Positions 40,023 through 49,557 of a DNA stretch of 53,209 nucleotides are shown piece by piece. The position numbers were made by a program, and so were the translations under genes. The stretch covers positions 1-53,209 of the forward strand of contig JAQWTJ010000021.1 of assembly GCA_029242765.1 (NCBI GenBank), read 5' to 3'. The notes beneath the pieces are model-generated. The model did no database searches and had not been told where the DNA came from. It saw only the letters and a program-made list of their open reading frames with translations. The DNA comes from Flavobacteriales bacterium (lineage in GTDB: Bacteria; Bacteroidota; Bacteroidia; Flavobacteriales_D; Sanyastnellaceae). The number at the start of each line of letters is the position of its first letter. The first letter of the stretch is position 1.

Positions 40023-40316
40023 TTAAACGTTACCGTAAAAATCAATCGTTTCACTGCCTGCAAGGCGCACAATGGCCTTTTTGTAGCAAGTCGTGCGGCC
40101 ACGAAGCGTGCCCGTTTTTGTATGACGCTGACGCGTCTTGCCGTCGACCCGAAGTGTGCGGACAGCAGCTACGGTCACCCCGTATTGCTTCTCCACAGCC
40201 TTCTTGATCTCAATCTTATCGGCCTTGTCGTTCACTACAAAACCGTAGACGTTGACCTTCTCGCTTTCGGTGGTCATTTTCTCGGTGATGAGCGGCTTGA
40301 TGAGAATAGTCTTCAT
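40023..40316 (-). CDS. rplW: Ribosomal protein L23
   Basis: A 97-residue protein at the exit site that docks trigger factor and SRP (LIKPLITEKMT, YGFVVNDKADKIEIKKAVE, VRTLRVDGKTRQRHTKTG). It lies between rplD and rplB. Confidence 0.97.
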   Translation of the reverse strand: MKTILIKPLITEKMTTESEKVNVYGFVVNDKADKIEIKKAVEKQYGVTVAAVRTLRVDGKTRQRHTKTGTLRGRTTCYKKAIVRLAGSETIDFYGNV

Positions 40317-40324
40317 ACCAATCT

Positions 40325-40951
40325 TCAGCTTTTAAGGAGTCCTTCGACCACCTTGTGCGCATCGTCCAAAAAGAGGATCGACTTGCAGTTCATGATGTCA
40401 TACGTACTCAGATTCGCTGCGAGCATCACACGATGCTTGGGCAAGTTGCGAGCCGAGAGGTACATATTGTTGTTCTGCTCGGGCACCACGACCAAGGTCT
40501 TGGTGCTTCCCAGATTTAGGTTTTCGAACACGCCAAGCAGGTCCTGCGTCTTGGGAGCGTCCATCGCCAAGCCCTTGAGGATGGAAATGCCCTGTTCTTT
40601 AGCCTTGTAAGTCAAAGCGCTCTTGCGAGCAAGCTGCTTCACTTTCTTGTTCACCTTTTGATTGTACGAGCGCGGACGAGGGCCGAACACTGTACCACCT
40701 CCAGTGAAGAGTGGGTTCTTGATACTACCCGCACGTGCACCACCGGTGCCCTTCTGCTTCTTAATCTTCCGCGTAGAGCCCGTGACTTCAGCACGCTCCT
40801 TTGCTTTTGAAGTGCCCTGGCGTTGTGCAGCCAAGTAGCCCTTCACATCAAGGTAAATCGCGTGATCGTTCGGCTCGATGCCAAACACCTCGTCGCTAAG
40901 CGTAGCGCTAGAGGTCTTCTTCCCTTCGGGGTTGTAAACGTCAACTTTCAT
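40325..40951 (-). CDS. rplD: Ribosomal protein L4
   Basis: A 208-residue large-subunit protein with a tunnel-reaching loop (VTGSTRKIKKQKGTGGARAG, PLFTGGGTVFGPRPRSY) and a globular part (ALTYKAKEQGISIL, STYDIMNCKSILFLDDA). In E. coli L4 represses its own operon; no evidence for that can be read here. Confidence 0.98.
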   Translation of the reverse strand: MKVDVYNPEGKKTSSATLSDEVFGIEPNDHAIYLDVKGYLAAQRQGTSKAKERAEVTGSTRKIKKQKGTGGARAGSIKNPLFTGGGTVFGPRPRSYNQKVNKKVKQLARKSALTYKAKEQGISILKGLAMDAPKTQDLLGVFENLNLGSTKTLVVVPEQNNNMYLSARNLPKHRVMLAANLSTYDIMNCKSILFLDDAHKVVEGLLKS

Positions 40952-40955
40952 GGCT

Positions 40956-41585
40956 TCAAGCTTCTGGCTTACGGATAATTACTGTTGCGCCCTTGTGTCC
41001 GGGAACTGCGCCCTGCACAAGCAAGAGTCCCTCCTCAGAGAGCACCTTCACAATTCTCAAATTTTCAATGGTTGCGCGCACATTGCCCATCTGACCGGCC
41101 ATGCGCATACCCTTGTAAACCCTTGCTGGCGTCGATGCAGCACCGATCGATCCTGGAGCACGCATACGGTTGTGCTGACCGTGTGTGGCTTGACCTACAC
41201 CCGCGAAACCGTGACGGCGAACAACGCCCTGGAAACCGCGACCTTTTGTAGTCCCAATCACAGAAACGAACTCACCCTCAGCGAAGATGTCGTCCACTTT
41301 CACCTGGTCGCCCAAGTTCAACTCGTTCTCAAAACCCGAGAACTCCACCAATTTCTGGCGAGGCGTTACACCGGCTTTTTTGAAATGCCCAGCCATCGCC
41401 TGCGTCGTGCTCGAGTCCTTGCGGTCTCCGTAGCCCAACTGCACAGCCGCGTAGCCGTCCTTCTCTTCAGTGCGAAGCTGAGTCACCACATTGGGCTCCA
41501 CTTCAATCACTGTGCATGGGATGTTCTTTCCCGCGTCATTAAAAATGGCGGTCATCCCAATCTTACGTCCAATCAATCCAGGCAT
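40956..41585 (-). CDS. rplC: Ribosomal protein L3
   Basis: A 209-residue protein near the peptidyl-transferase centre ([65 protein letters not shown]). The Gln in the [12 protein letters not shown] region is the methylation neighbourhood known in E. coli. Confidence 0.97.
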   Translation of the reverse strand: MPGLIGRKIGMTAIFNDAGKNIPCTVIEVEPNVVTQLRTEEKDGYAAVQLGYGDRKDSSTTQAMAGHFKKAGVTPRQKLVEFSGFENELNLGDQVKVDDIFAEGEFVSVIGTTKGRGFQGVVRRHGFAGVGQATHGQHNRMRAPGSIGAASTPARVYKGMRMAGQMGNVRATIENLRIVKVLSEEGLLLVQGAVPGHKGATVIIRKPEA

Positions 41586-41588
41586 AAC

Positions 41589-41894
41589 TCAGACTTTGAT
41601 TTCAACTTCTACTCCAGAGGGGAGCTCCAAACGCATCAGTGCATCGACAGTCTTCGAAGAAGAACTGTAGATATCGAGCAAACGCTTGTAGGCGTTTAAT
41701 TCGAACTGCTCGCGCGATTTCTTGTTTACGTGGGGCGAACGCAACACCGTGTAGATGCGTTGGTGCGTAGGCAGGGGAATGGGACCGCTTACCACGGCAC
41801 CGGTCGCCTTGACCGTCTTTACGATCTTTTCGGCGCTCTTGTCGACCAGGTTGTGGTCGTAGCTCTTCAGCTTGATGCGAATCTTCTGGGCCAT
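41589..41894 (-). CDS. rpsJ: Ribosomal protein S10
   Basis: A 101-residue small-subunit head protein that in E. coli also pairs with NusB in antitermination ([59 protein letters not shown]). It directly follows fusA; there is no tuf gene between them. Confidence 0.98.
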   Translation of the reverse strand: MAQKIRIKLKSYDHNLVDKSAEKIVKTVKATGAVVSGPIPLPTHQRIYTVLRSPHVNKKSREQFELNAYKRLLDIYSSSSKTVDALMRLELPSGVEVEIKV

Positions 41895-41902
41895 CGTTGA
41901 TC

Positions 41903-44005
41903 TTATTTTCCTTGTGCTTCAGCAATCACCTTTTCGGCGACGTTGTTTGGGGCCGCGGTGTAATGGCTGAACGTCATGCTAGAATCGGCACGACCAGAAG
42001 TCAATGTGCGCAAGTCCGTCACGTATCCAAACATCTCACTCAACGGAACTTTTGCGTTGATAACTGTCTTACCACCGCGCTCGTCGGTGCCTTCAACCAT
42101 GCCTCGGCGCTTATTCAAGTCACCGATGACGTCACCCATATTCTGCTCAGGCGTACGAACCTCCAAGGCCATAATCGGCTCGAGGATTTTCGGACTGCAC
42201 AATTTCACAGCATTGCGGTAGGCCATCTTGGCAGCAAGCTCAAACGAAAGTTGATCCGAGTCCACAGCGTGGAAACTACCGTCCTTCAATTCAACAGCCA
42301 TGCTATCCATAGGGTAGCCCGCAAGCACTCCTGTGGTCATCGACATCTTGAAGCCCTTCTCCACAGAAGGAACAAACTCTTTAGGTACGTTTCCACCTTT
42401 CACTGAGTTGGTGAAAACCAATCCCGTTTCTTCTGGTGTAGGCGAAGGACCGATCGTCAAAACGATGTCAGCGAATTTACCGCGACCACCGGACTGCTTC
42501 TTGTACACCTCGCGGTGATCCGTAGCGGCGAAGATGGCCTCTTTATACGCCACTTGAGGCTGGCCCTGGTTGCATTCAACCTTGAACTCACGACGCAAAC
42601 GGTCCACGAGCACGTCAAGGTGAAGCTCACCCATCCCAGAAATAATAGTCTGTCCGCTGTCTTCGTCCGTGCGAACTTGGAAGGTTGGATCCTCCTCTGA
42701 CAACTTGGCTAGACCGTTGGATAGTTTGTCCAAGTCAGCCTGCGACTTAGGCTCAACAGCAATTCCAATCACAGGGTCGGGGAACGTCATGCTCTCCATG
42801 GTGATGGGTGACTTCAGGTCGCACAAGGTGTCCCCCGTACGAATGTCCTTAAAGCCCACCGCTGCACCGATATCTCCTGCTTCGAGTTCATCGATAGGGT
42901 TTTGCTTGTTTGAGTGCATCTGGAAGATGCGCGAAATGCGCTCCTTCTTGCCTGAACGCGTGTTCAATACGTATGAACCAGCTGGCAATACGCCCGAGTA
43001 GGCGCGCACAAAACACAAGCGGCCCACAAATGGATCGGTTGCAATCTTAAATGCAAGGCCCGAAAACGGAGCAGCTGGGTCAGGAGCACGCGTCAATTCG
43101 ACCGTTTCATCATCTGGATCCATACCCACCGCATCACCTACGTCGTAGGGAGAAGGCAAATACTGCATCACAGCGTCAAGCATGGTCTGCACACCTTTAT
43201 TCTTAAAGGCAGAACCGCAGAGCATCGGCGTAATCTCCATCGCGATGGTCGCCTTGCGAATCGCAGCAATCACCTCGTCAGGAGAAATGCTGTCTGGATC
43301 CTCGAAGTACTTTTCCATCAACGAATCGTCCTGCTCAGCAGCAGCCTCGATCATCTTCTCGCGGTACTCAGCAACCTCGGCCTTCATATCCTCAGGAATC
43401 GGAATCTCCTCCCAGGTCATGCCCATATCCTCCTCGTTCCAGACCATCGCCTTGTTGGTGATGAGGTCCACAACACCTTTGAAGTCATCCTCAGCGCCAA
43501 TAGGCAACTGAAGCGGTACGGGGTTGGCACCGAGCATCTCGCGAATCTGGTCGATTACGTTCAAGAAGTTCGCACCCGAGCGGTCCATCTTATTGACGAA
43601 ACCAATGCGGGGTACATTGTACTTATCGGCCAGACCCCAGTTGGTCTCCGACTGCGGCTCCACGCCAGCAACGGCACAGAACAGTCCGACCGCCGCATCG
43701 AGTACGCGCAGTGAACGCTCCACCTCCACGGTGAAATCCACGTGTCCCGGCGTGTCAATGATGTTAATACGGTACTGCTGGTCTTCAAAGTCCCAGAAAC
43801 AAGTGGTGGCAGCTGAGGTGATCGTAATGCCACGCTCCTGCTCCTGCTCCATCCAGTCCATGGTCGCTGCACCATCGTGCACCTCTCCAATCTTGTGAGA
43901 AATACCCGTGTAGTACAATATACGCTCTGTCGTGGTGGTCTTGCCAGCATCGACGTGCGCCATAATACCAATGTTGCGCGTAAAATTGAGATCCCTTTTA
44001 GCCAT
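41903..44005 (-). CDS. fusA: Elongation factor G
   Basis: A 700-residue GTPase that drives translocation of tRNA and mRNA on the ribosome. Nucleotide-binding motifs are intact: [15 protein letters not shown] (about residues 16-30), the switch region [19 protein letters not shown] and NKMDRSGA. Domains II to V follow, with the domain IV and V segments [16 protein letters not shown] and [15 protein letters not shown]. Nothing is unusual in length or motif. It follows rpsG as in the str cluster. Confidence 0.98.
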   Translation of the reverse strand: MAKRDLNFTRNIGIMAHVDAGKTTTTERILYYTGISHKIGEVHDGAATMDWMEQEQERGITITSAATTCFWDFEDQQYRINIIDTPGHVDFTVEVERSLRVLDAAVGLFCAVAGVEPQSETNWGLADKYNVPRIGFVNKMDRSGANFLNVIDQIREMLGANPVPLQLPIGAEDDFKGVVDLITNKAMVWNEEDMGMTWEEIPIPEDMKAEVAEYREKMIEAAAEQDDSLMEKYFEDPDSISPDEVIAAIRKATIAMEITPMLCGSAFKNKGVQTMLDAVMQYLPSPYDVGDAVGMDPDDETVELTRAPDPAAPFSGLAFKIATDPFVGRLCFVRAYSGVLPAGSYVLNTRSGKKERISRIFQMHSNKQNPIDELEAGDIGAAVGFKDIRTGDTLCDLKSPITMESMTFPDPVIGIAVEPKSQADLDKLSNGLAKLSEEDPTFQVRTDEDSGQTIISGMGELHLDVLVDRLRREFKVECNQGQPQVAYKEAIFAATDHREVYKKQSGGRGKFADIVLTIGPSPTPEETGLVFTNSVKGGNVPKEFVPSVEKGFKMSMTTGVLAGYPMDSMAVELKDGSFHAVDSDQLSFELAAKMAYRNAVKLCSPKILEPIMALEVRTPEQNMGDVIGDLNKRRGMVEGTDERGGKTVINAKVPLSEMFGYVTDLRTLTSGRADSSMTFSHYTAAPNNVAEKVIAEAQGK

Positions 44006-44024
44006 AATTTCTATACTCTAGATA

Positions 44025-44492
44025 TCAAAAACGGAAATGAGAGAAGGCCTTGTTTGCCTCAGCCATGCGGTGGGTGTCCTCCTTCTTTTTGAAAGTGGCG
44101 CCCTCGCCCTTGTTTGCTGCAATAATTTCTGCGGCCAAACGGTCGGCCATGGTCTTCTCATTGCGCTTGCGCGAGTATGAGATGATCCACTTCACAGCCA
44201 TACTGCGCTTGCGGCTGTCACGAATGGGATGGGGAATCTGGAACGTTGCTCCACCAACACGGCGGCTGCGAACCTCCACATTCGGAGTGATGGCATCCAC
44301 AGCGGTTTTCCACTGTTCGAGCCCGTCCTCTCCAGTGCGGTCAGTCACCTTATCGATGGCCGAATAGAAAATCTTGAACGCGGTGCTCTTCTTTCCTTGG
44401 AGCATCAGATTGTTCACGAAATACGTGACGTCTGTGTCGTTGAACCGGGGATCCGGAATCAACGCGTGCTTTTTGGCTTGTCTACGACGCAT
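44025..44492 (-). CDS. rpsG: Ribosomal protein S7
   Basis: A 155-residue primary binding protein of the small-subunit head (MRRRQAKKHALIPDPRFND, FVNNLMLQGKKSTAFKIFY, GGATFQIPHPIRDSRKRSMAVKW-type region, and HRMAEANKAFSHFRF). It lies between rpsL and fusA. Confidence 0.98.
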   Translation of the reverse strand: MRRRQAKKHALIPDPRFNDTDVTYFVNNLMLQGKKSTAFKIFYSAIDKVTDRTGEDGLEQWKTAVDAITPNVEVRSRRVGGATFQIPHPIRDSRKRSMAVKWIISYSRKRNEKTMADRLAAEIIAANKGEGATFKKKEDTHRMAEANKAFSHFRF

Positions 44493-44499
44493 GACCTAC

Positions 44500-44880
44500 T
44501 TACTTCTTGGTTTTTGGACGCTTAGTTCCATACTTTGAACGGCGTTGATTGCGGCCTTCAACACCAGCGGTGTCAAGCGCTCCACGCACAATGTGATAAC
44601 GAACACCGGGAAGGTCTTTCACACGACCGCCACGAACCAACACAATGCTGTGTTCCTGAAGGTTATGCCCCTCACCGCCGATGTAGGCGTTGACCTCGTT
44701 TCCATTGGTCAAGCGTACACGCGCAACTTTGCGCATCGCCGAGTTCGGCTTCTTAGGCGTGGTCGTGTAAACACGAACGCACACTCCACGCCGCTGGGGG
44801 CATGAGTTGAGCGCTGCAGATTTACTGGTGTAAACCTTGTCCTGGCGCCCTTTTCGGATCAACTGCTGGATCGTTGGCAT
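44500..44880 (-). CDS. rpsL: Ribosomal protein S12
   Basis: A 126-residue decoding-centre protein, first gene of the ribosomal run. It shows [31 protein letters not shown], the streptomycin-relevant [15 protein letters not shown] and [19 protein letters not shown]. The lysines and the aspartate of the PKKPNSA and KDLPG loops are the common wild-type residues. Confidence 0.98.
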   Translation of the reverse strand: MPTIQQLIRKGRQDKVYTSKSAALNSCPQRRGVCVRVYTTTPKKPNSAMRKVARVRLTNGNEVNAYIGGEGHNLQEHSIVLVRGGRVKDLPGVRYHIVRGALDTAGVEGRNQRRSKYGTKRPKTKK

Positions 44881-44950
44881 TTGCTTAACGGTCGGTTATT
44901 CGTTCATTTTTGGAAACAAGACGTTCCCTCCCCAATTTTCAAAGGGGCTG

Positions 44951-44980
44951 CAAAACTACGCGAAATCACGCGAAATCCAA
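44951..44980 (-). promoter_or_regulatory. Promoter of the rpsL ribosomal run
   Basis: On the minus strand TTG (44978-44980) is followed after 19 bases by TAGTTTTG (44951-44958). Both boxes and their spacing match the Bacteroidota consensus TTG-N17-23-TAnnTTTG. The predicted start leaves a leader of roughly 65 bases before the rpsL ATG. Confidence 0.6.
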
Positions 44981-45065
44981 CTTCGATTTTATCTATTCGC
45001 TCCACAAAATTTTTCCCACCTGAAAGCCCAGCTCGGGCAAGCGTTCTATAGGTTGAGATTGACGC

Positions 45066-45073
45066 TACTTTTG
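45066..45073 (+). promoter_or_regulatory. TAnnTTTG box four bases before the pcrA start
   Basis: TACTTTTG matches the -7 consensus fully and ends four bases before the GTG start of the helicase gene. No good -33 TTG lies at the usual distance. If used, the message would begin at or next to the start codon. Confidence 0.35.
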
Positions 45074-45077
45074 GAAG

Positions 45078-47570
45078 GTGAATCAACTGGATCATTTGAA
45101 CGAATCTCAGCGTGTAGCAGCCCTCCATTTAGACGGCCCGCTGATGGTAATTGCCGGTGCAGGATCGGGAAAAACGCGAGTTTTGACATATCGCATTGCG
45201 AATCTGATCGAAAAAGGGGTGAATCCTTACTCAATTTTGGCCCTCACTTTCACCAATAAAGCGGCGCGTGAAATGAAGGGTCGAATTGGCCTTCTCGTCG
45301 GTGAAGAAGCCGCAAGAAATTTGTGGATGAGGACTTTTCACTCCGTTTTTGCCCGCATTCTTCGCGTCGAAAGTCAACGCATCAATTACCCCTCCAATTT
45401 TACCATCTATGACACCCAGGATTCAAGGTCGGTAATCAAGGATGTGGTTAAGAAATTGGCCTTGGATGTAGCCGTGTACAAGCCCAATTCTATCCACGCT
45501 CGGATTTCCATGGCGAAGAACAACCTGATCGGGCCGGAACAGTATGCTGAAAACTCGGAAGCGCTCGCTGAAGACCATCAGGCGGGACGGCCTCGCACGG
45601 GGGAGATCTACGCGGCTTACCAGGCCCGCCTTTTACTCAGCGGTGCAATGGACTTTGACGACCTGCTCTTCAAGATGAATACGCTTCTGCGTGACTACCC
45701 CGATTTACTCGTCAAATACCAGAACAAGTTTCAGTACGTATTGGTCGACGAGTACCAAGACACAAACTTCTCCCAATACCTCATAATAAAGCAACTCACA
45801 GGGGCGCATCACAACGTGTGCGTTGTTGGGGACGACGCCCAGAGCATTTACAGCTTTCGGGGGGCCAATATTGAGAACATCCTCAACTTTAAGAAGGACT
45901 ACCCAGACTGCGTGATTTACAAGCTCGAGCAGAACTATCGGTCCACGCAGACCATTGTGGGGGCTGCAAACAGCGTAATCAAAAGAAACGAAGACCAGAT
46001 TACCAAAACGGTGTGGACGGAGAATCCACAAGGCGAAAAAATCCAGGTGCACCGCGCGCTCACCGACAAGGACGAGGGCTATTTCGTGAGCGATTCAATT
46101 TTCGACATCCACCATAAGCACCAAGCGGCGTACTCCGATTTCGCGATCCTCTATAGAACCAATTCGCAGAGCCGTTCGTTTGAGGAGCAGTTGCGCAAGC
46201 GAAACATCCCCTTCCGCATTTATGGAGGCCAATCCTTCTTCCAGCGAAAAGAAGTCAAAGACTTGCTCGCGTATTTCCGCTTGACGGCAAACCACGCCGA
46301 TGATGAAAGCCTCAAGCGCGTTATAAACTATCCGGTGCGTGGGATTGGGAAAACGACCATGGACAAGGTGGCTCTCGCTGCTGGGCAGCGCAATATGTCG
46401 CTGTGGGCCGTGCTAACCGATGAGCTCGCCGTCGTCGACGGCCTTTCGAAGTCAGCTTGGGGAAAATTGCAAGATTTCGTGGCCATGATTCGAAGTTTTG
46501 CAGCTTCGCTTGACAAGCAGAACGCCTACGATATAGGTCAACACATCGCCAAGAGCACGGGACTGATGGGCACGCTTCACAGGGACAAAACGCCGGAAGG
46601 TGTGGCGCGCTATGACAACGTACAAGAAGTGCTCGCAGGCCTGAAGGGCTTTGTGGAGGATTCCGGTGAAGACGAGGTCAACGAAGCGGGCGAAGTTGTC
46701 GGAGTTCAAACGCTCTCGGATTACTTGATTGACGTGGCGCTGCTAACGGATGCTGATCAAGACGACGACGATCCAAACAAGGTGACCGTGATGACGATTC
46801 ACGCGGCCAAAGGATTGGAGTTCCCCTACGTGTTTGTGGTGGGTATGGAGGAGACGCTCTTCCCCAACCAGATGGCCAGTGGAACCCGGCAAGAGCTCGA
46901 GGAAGAGCGCCGGCTGTTTTACGTCGCGCTGACCCGCGCCGAAAAGAAGGCCACACTGAGCTATGCGGTCACCCGCTTTAAATGGGGCCAACTTGTTCAG
47001 AACGATCCGAGCCGCTTCATCGAGGAGATTGACGAGAAGTTTGTTGTGCTGCCGGTTGCGACGGCGTCAGGGGCAGACCGCTGGGGTGAGCGGCGAGGGG
47101 CGGCGGCAAGCCGAGGCGGCCGAGCGAGCACAGGCACCCGAACGGGAGGCGCTGCTGGGCACTACTACAAAGGCGGGGCGACGGGAGGCCGAGGAGCAAA
47201 GGCCGGCAGCCAAACGGGTGTGGGCGGATCTAAGAAGTCGCAGGCCGGGGGGGCGGCGGCAGCGAGAAAGGCAGCCGAAAAGGCACTGGGCGGCGGCGGC
47301 GCTGTGCCGAAATTAAAAAAGGTCGGCACCCGCCCCGCCCCTGAGGGCAACGCGCCCAGCGCACCCCAAAGCTCAACCGCGTCAAAAAACCTGGCGTCGA
47401 TGGGCGACCTGCAACCCGGAACCGAGGTTGAACACGACCGCTTCGGCCGGGGCAAAGTCCTCAAAATTGAAGGCGACGCTCCTCATTTGAAAGCCACCGT
47501 GTTTTTCCCTAAAGCCGGTCAGAAACAATTGCTACTTCAGTATGCCAAGCTCCGAGTTCTCGCTAAATAG
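45078..47570 (+). CDS. pcrA: UvrD/PcrA-type ATP-dependent DNA helicase
   Basis: An 830-residue superfamily 1A helicase that unwinds DNA 3' to 5' in repair and fork clearing. Motifs: Q-motif LNESQRVAAL, Walker A AGAGSGKT (about residues 26-33), Walker B VDEYQDTN, GDDAQSIYSFRGA, QNYRST, TIHAAKGLEF and VALTRAEKKATLSYA. A linker of about 110 residues rich in Gly, Ala, Ser, Arg and Lys (about 663-774) leads to a small C-terminal domain (GTEVEHDRFGRGKVLKI), like the Tudor-like RNA-polymerase-binding domain of PcrA. The GTG at 45078 gives the family-standard distance to Walker A. Whether it is the uvrD or pcrA equivalent cannot be told. Confidence 0.93.
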   Translation: MNQLDHLNESQRVAALHLDGPLMVIAGAGSGKTRVLTYRIANLIEKGVNPYSILALTFTNKAAREMKGRIGLLVGEEAARNLWMRTFHSVFARILRVESQRINYPSNFTIYDTQDSRSVIKDVVKKLALDVAVYKPNSIHARISMAKNNLIGPEQYAENSEALAEDHQAGRPRTGEIYAAYQARLLLSGAMDFDDLLFKMNTLLRDYPDLLVKYQNKFQYVLVDEYQDTNFSQYLIIKQLTGAHHNVCVVGDDAQSIYSFRGANIENILNFKKDYPDCVIYKLEQNYRSTQTIVGAANSVIKRNEDQITKTVWTENPQGEKIQVHRALTDKDEGYFVSDSIFDIHHKHQAAYSDFAILYRTNSQSRSFEEQLRKRNIPFRIYGGQSFFQRKEVKDLLAYFRLTANHADDESLKRVINYPVRGIGKTTMDKVALAAGQRNMSLWAVLTDELAVVDGLSKSAWGKLQDFVAMIRSFAASLDKQNAYDIGQHIAKSTGLMGTLHRDKTPEGVARYDNVQEVLAGLKGFVEDSGEDEVNEAGEVVGVQTLSDYLIDVALLTDADQDDDDPNKVTVMTIHAAKGLEFPYVFVVGMEETLFPNQMASGTRQELEEERRLFYVALTRAEKKATLSYAVTRFKWGQLVQNDPSRFIEEIDEKFVVLPVATASGADRWGERRGAAASRGGRASTGTRTGGAAGHYYKGGATGGRGAKAGSQTGVGGSKKSQAGGAAAARKAAEKALGGGGAVPKLKKVGTRPAPEGNAPSAPQSSTASKNLASMGDLQPGTEVEHDRFGRGKVLKIEGDAPHLKATVFFPKAGQKQLLLQYAKLRVLAK

Positions 47571-48282
47571 TCAGGGTCGAACGACCGCAGGCGCAGCTCC
47601 ATCCCATTGGAGTCTTCCGTCCAGCCAGTTCACAGCGCGGCTTGCCTTTTCATTGGGGCTACTGATGTGCCTGACGGGCTGCGAAAGGGAGAGCCATATC
47701 AATTACGACGTGCATGGAACGCTCAGAGCACAGCACAACGGAGCGGGCATCGGTTCAGCACAGATTGACTGGTCTGAACAGATTATTGACGGAGGGATGT
47801 TGCAGGGGGCAGCCGAGCTAATCGCAGAGGCCTCCACCTCAGAAAGCGGTGAATTTCAACTCAGTTTCGAGCGCCGTCAGGCTTACATCTACCATCTGAA
47901 AGCGGTTAGTGACAGCCACTTTCCTTTGAACTTGAGCTTTCCACCTGACGATCTCAGGCCGGACCAAGTCTTTGAACTCGACTTGACCGCAGCGCCGGTC
48001 TGCTCCATCTCGGTTCGCCTGCACCACACGGGGCTGGCCACTGCGCAAGACGCCATCAGCTTTCGCTTTGGCGAAGACTTTGACTGCGTCTGTTGCCCGC
48101 CGGAAGAGCGAACTTGGACTGGTTCTGACTTGGACACAACCCTGACTTGCGCTATGCACGGGGACCGGTGGATGACGTATTGGGCTCGTGTCGAATTGCT
48201 TGCGCAGGATGTGGATTCGGTGTGGATTGATTCGACGTGGTGCCCGGCGTATGGGCAAGCCGAATTGGTTTTGAATTATTGA
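47542..48282 (+). CDS. Putative lipoprotein of unknown function
   Basis: I do not recognise a family. The 246-residue protein has a hydrophobic stretch (LAFSLGLLMCLTGC) with the lipobox LTGC at Cys47, an unusually long leader that suggests the true start may be downstream; the ATG at 47542 lies inside the 3' end of the helicase gene (29-base overlap). The mature part (about 50-150) looks like an Ig-like or carboxypeptidase-regulatory-like beta sandwich (GEFQLSFERRQAYIYHLKA). The C-terminal half has several cysteines, including CVCC and a late WCPAYG. Confidence 0.7.
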   Translation: MPSSEFSLNSQGRTTAGAAPSHWSLPSSQFTARLAFSLGLLMCLTGCERESHINYDVHGTLRAQHNGAGIGSAQIDWSEQIIDGGMLQGAAELIAEASTSESGEFQLSFERRQAYIYHLKAVSDSHFPLNLSFPPDDLRPDQVFELDLTAAPVCSISVRLHHTGLATAQDAISFRFGEDFDCVCCPPEERTWTGSDLDTTLTCAMHGDRWMTYWARVELLAQDVDSVWIDSTWCPAYGQAELVLNY

Positions 48283-48303
48283 CAACCCGTAATTTAGTCC
48301 CAC

Positions 48304-48990
48304 TTGAGCACCCTTCCGACCTCAACCCACCACATCAGCGTTCCGAAAACGGCCCGCTACAGCCTGTCAGGGCCGCCGCCCGGCCAAGGCAAAGGGCTGC
48401 TCTTTGCCTTGCACGGCTACGGCCAACTCGCGCCTTATTTCATCCAAAAATTGGCGGACGTGGCGGCCGAAGGCTGGTCGGTGGTCGCCCCCGAGGGAAA
48501 CCACCGCTTTTATCTCAAAGGCAACTCGGGACGAGTGGGCGCCTCATGGATGACTGCCGAGGATCGACTGAGCGATATCGACGACTTGGTCGGCATGCTC
48601 GACTTGGTCTACGATGAAATCTTGGCCTCCGCGCAGGAAACTGCGAAAACGAAACTACCTGTTGTGGTGCTAGGCTTTTCTCAAGGCGTACCAGCTGCAC
48701 TGCGCTGGGCGGCCATGGGGCAAGCGAACTTTGATCGCATCATCGCTCATTCGGGGTCGTTTCCAACCGATCTGCCTGAAGGCTCAGCTCCAGCTTCGGG
48801 CTGGCCACCGGTGGATATGCTGCTGGGCACTGAAGACCCCTACATACAAAGCATCGGGGCAAAAAAGGCCGCTGATATGGCCAATGAAAGCGCGGCAAGC
48901 CACGGCATCCCGTGCCAGGTGCACACCTTCACTGGCGCACACCATATTCATCCGCCGTCCGTACTTGGCCGGCTTGGACTATTGGCATAA
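48304..48990 (+). CDS. Alpha/beta hydrolase, phospholipase/carboxylesterase type
   Basis: A 228-residue serine hydrolase of the phospholipase/carboxylesterase group, without a signal peptide. The nucleophile elbow is GFSQG (Ser126), the acid is probably Asp178 (LLGTEDPY) and the base His213 or His214 (TGAHH). The oxyanion region is LHGYGQ. Substrates cannot be assigned. There is no usable ATG, so the TTG at 48304 is taken as the start because it precedes the first strand by about 30 residues, normal for the family. Confidence 0.82.
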   Translation: MSTLPTSTHHISVPKTARYSLSGPPPGQGKGLLFALHGYGQLAPYFIQKLADVAAEGWSVVAPEGNHRFYLKGNSGRVGASWMTAEDRLSDIDDLVGMLDLVYDEILASAQETAKTKLPVVVLGFSQGVPAALRWAAMGQANFDRIIAHSGSFPTDLPEGSAPASGWPPVDMLLGTEDPYIQSIGAKKAADMANESAASHGIPCQVHTFTGAHHIHPPSVLGRLGLLA

Positions 48991-49070
48991 TATTGAACCA
49001 AGCGACGAGCATTGGCACAAAGCCCCTTGATTTGAACTCCATTCTTTGAAACACTCCTTTTACCACGACC

Positions 49071-49478
49071 ATGAAAAACTCCTTCAACATCCTTGCCATA
49101 GCAAGCATCACCGCATTGGCCCTGGGGTCGTGTGGAATAGACTCAGCTGAATCAGAAGCCAGCGAACCGGTTGGAAATAACGTAATCAGTGCCGAATTCC
49201 CGGGTGGCACCAATGCCATTCTCGACTTTATCGGAGGTCATGTTTCCTACCCAGAAGATGCCATGGACTTGGGTATCACGGGCAGTGTGTATGTGGAATT
49301 CACCATCACAGAAAGCGGTTCGGTAGCCAATGCCACCGTACTCAAAAGCCTTCACCCGTCCCTAGACGCCGCCGCAATTGAAGCGGCTATGGCCCTGCCT
49401 GATTTTGCACCGGCCACCCGTGGCGGCAAAGCCATTGCTACGACGATGACATTGCCCGTCTCCTTCCGTCTGCAGTAG
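49071..49478 (+). CDS. Small lipoprotein with TonB C-terminal domain
   Basis: A 135-residue protein with a lipobox (ITALALGSC, Cys21) and a TonB-like C-terminal domain (about residues 50-135: VSYPEDAMDLGITGSVYVEFTI, SLDAAAIEAAMALP, TMTLPVSFRL). Unlike true TonB it lacks the transmembrane anchor and proline spacer, so energy transduction is doubtful. Similar short lipid-anchored domains occur in many Bacteroidota with no known role. Confidence 0.82.
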   Translation: MKNSFNILAIASITALALGSCGIDSAESEASEPVGNNVISAEFPGGTNAILDFIGGHVSYPEDAMDLGITGSVYVEFTITESGSVANATVLKSLHPSLDAAAIEAAMALPDFAPATRGGKAIATTMTLPVSFRLQ

Positions 49479-49557
49479 GCGGAACGCAGGAGCGTATCTT
49501 CACACCCGATAAATCCGCATTGAAATGCAAGCCATCAACTCCTTCCCCGCTCCAACA

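Noticed and set aside
40950-41699. 249-residue plus-strand frame opposite rplC and rpsJ
   Set aside because: Shadow of two ribosomal genes.
44932-44949. CCCC...GGGG inverted repeat in the rpsL leader as a ribosomal-protein binding site
   Set aside because: Only a four-base stem with a ten-base loop; too weak to call.
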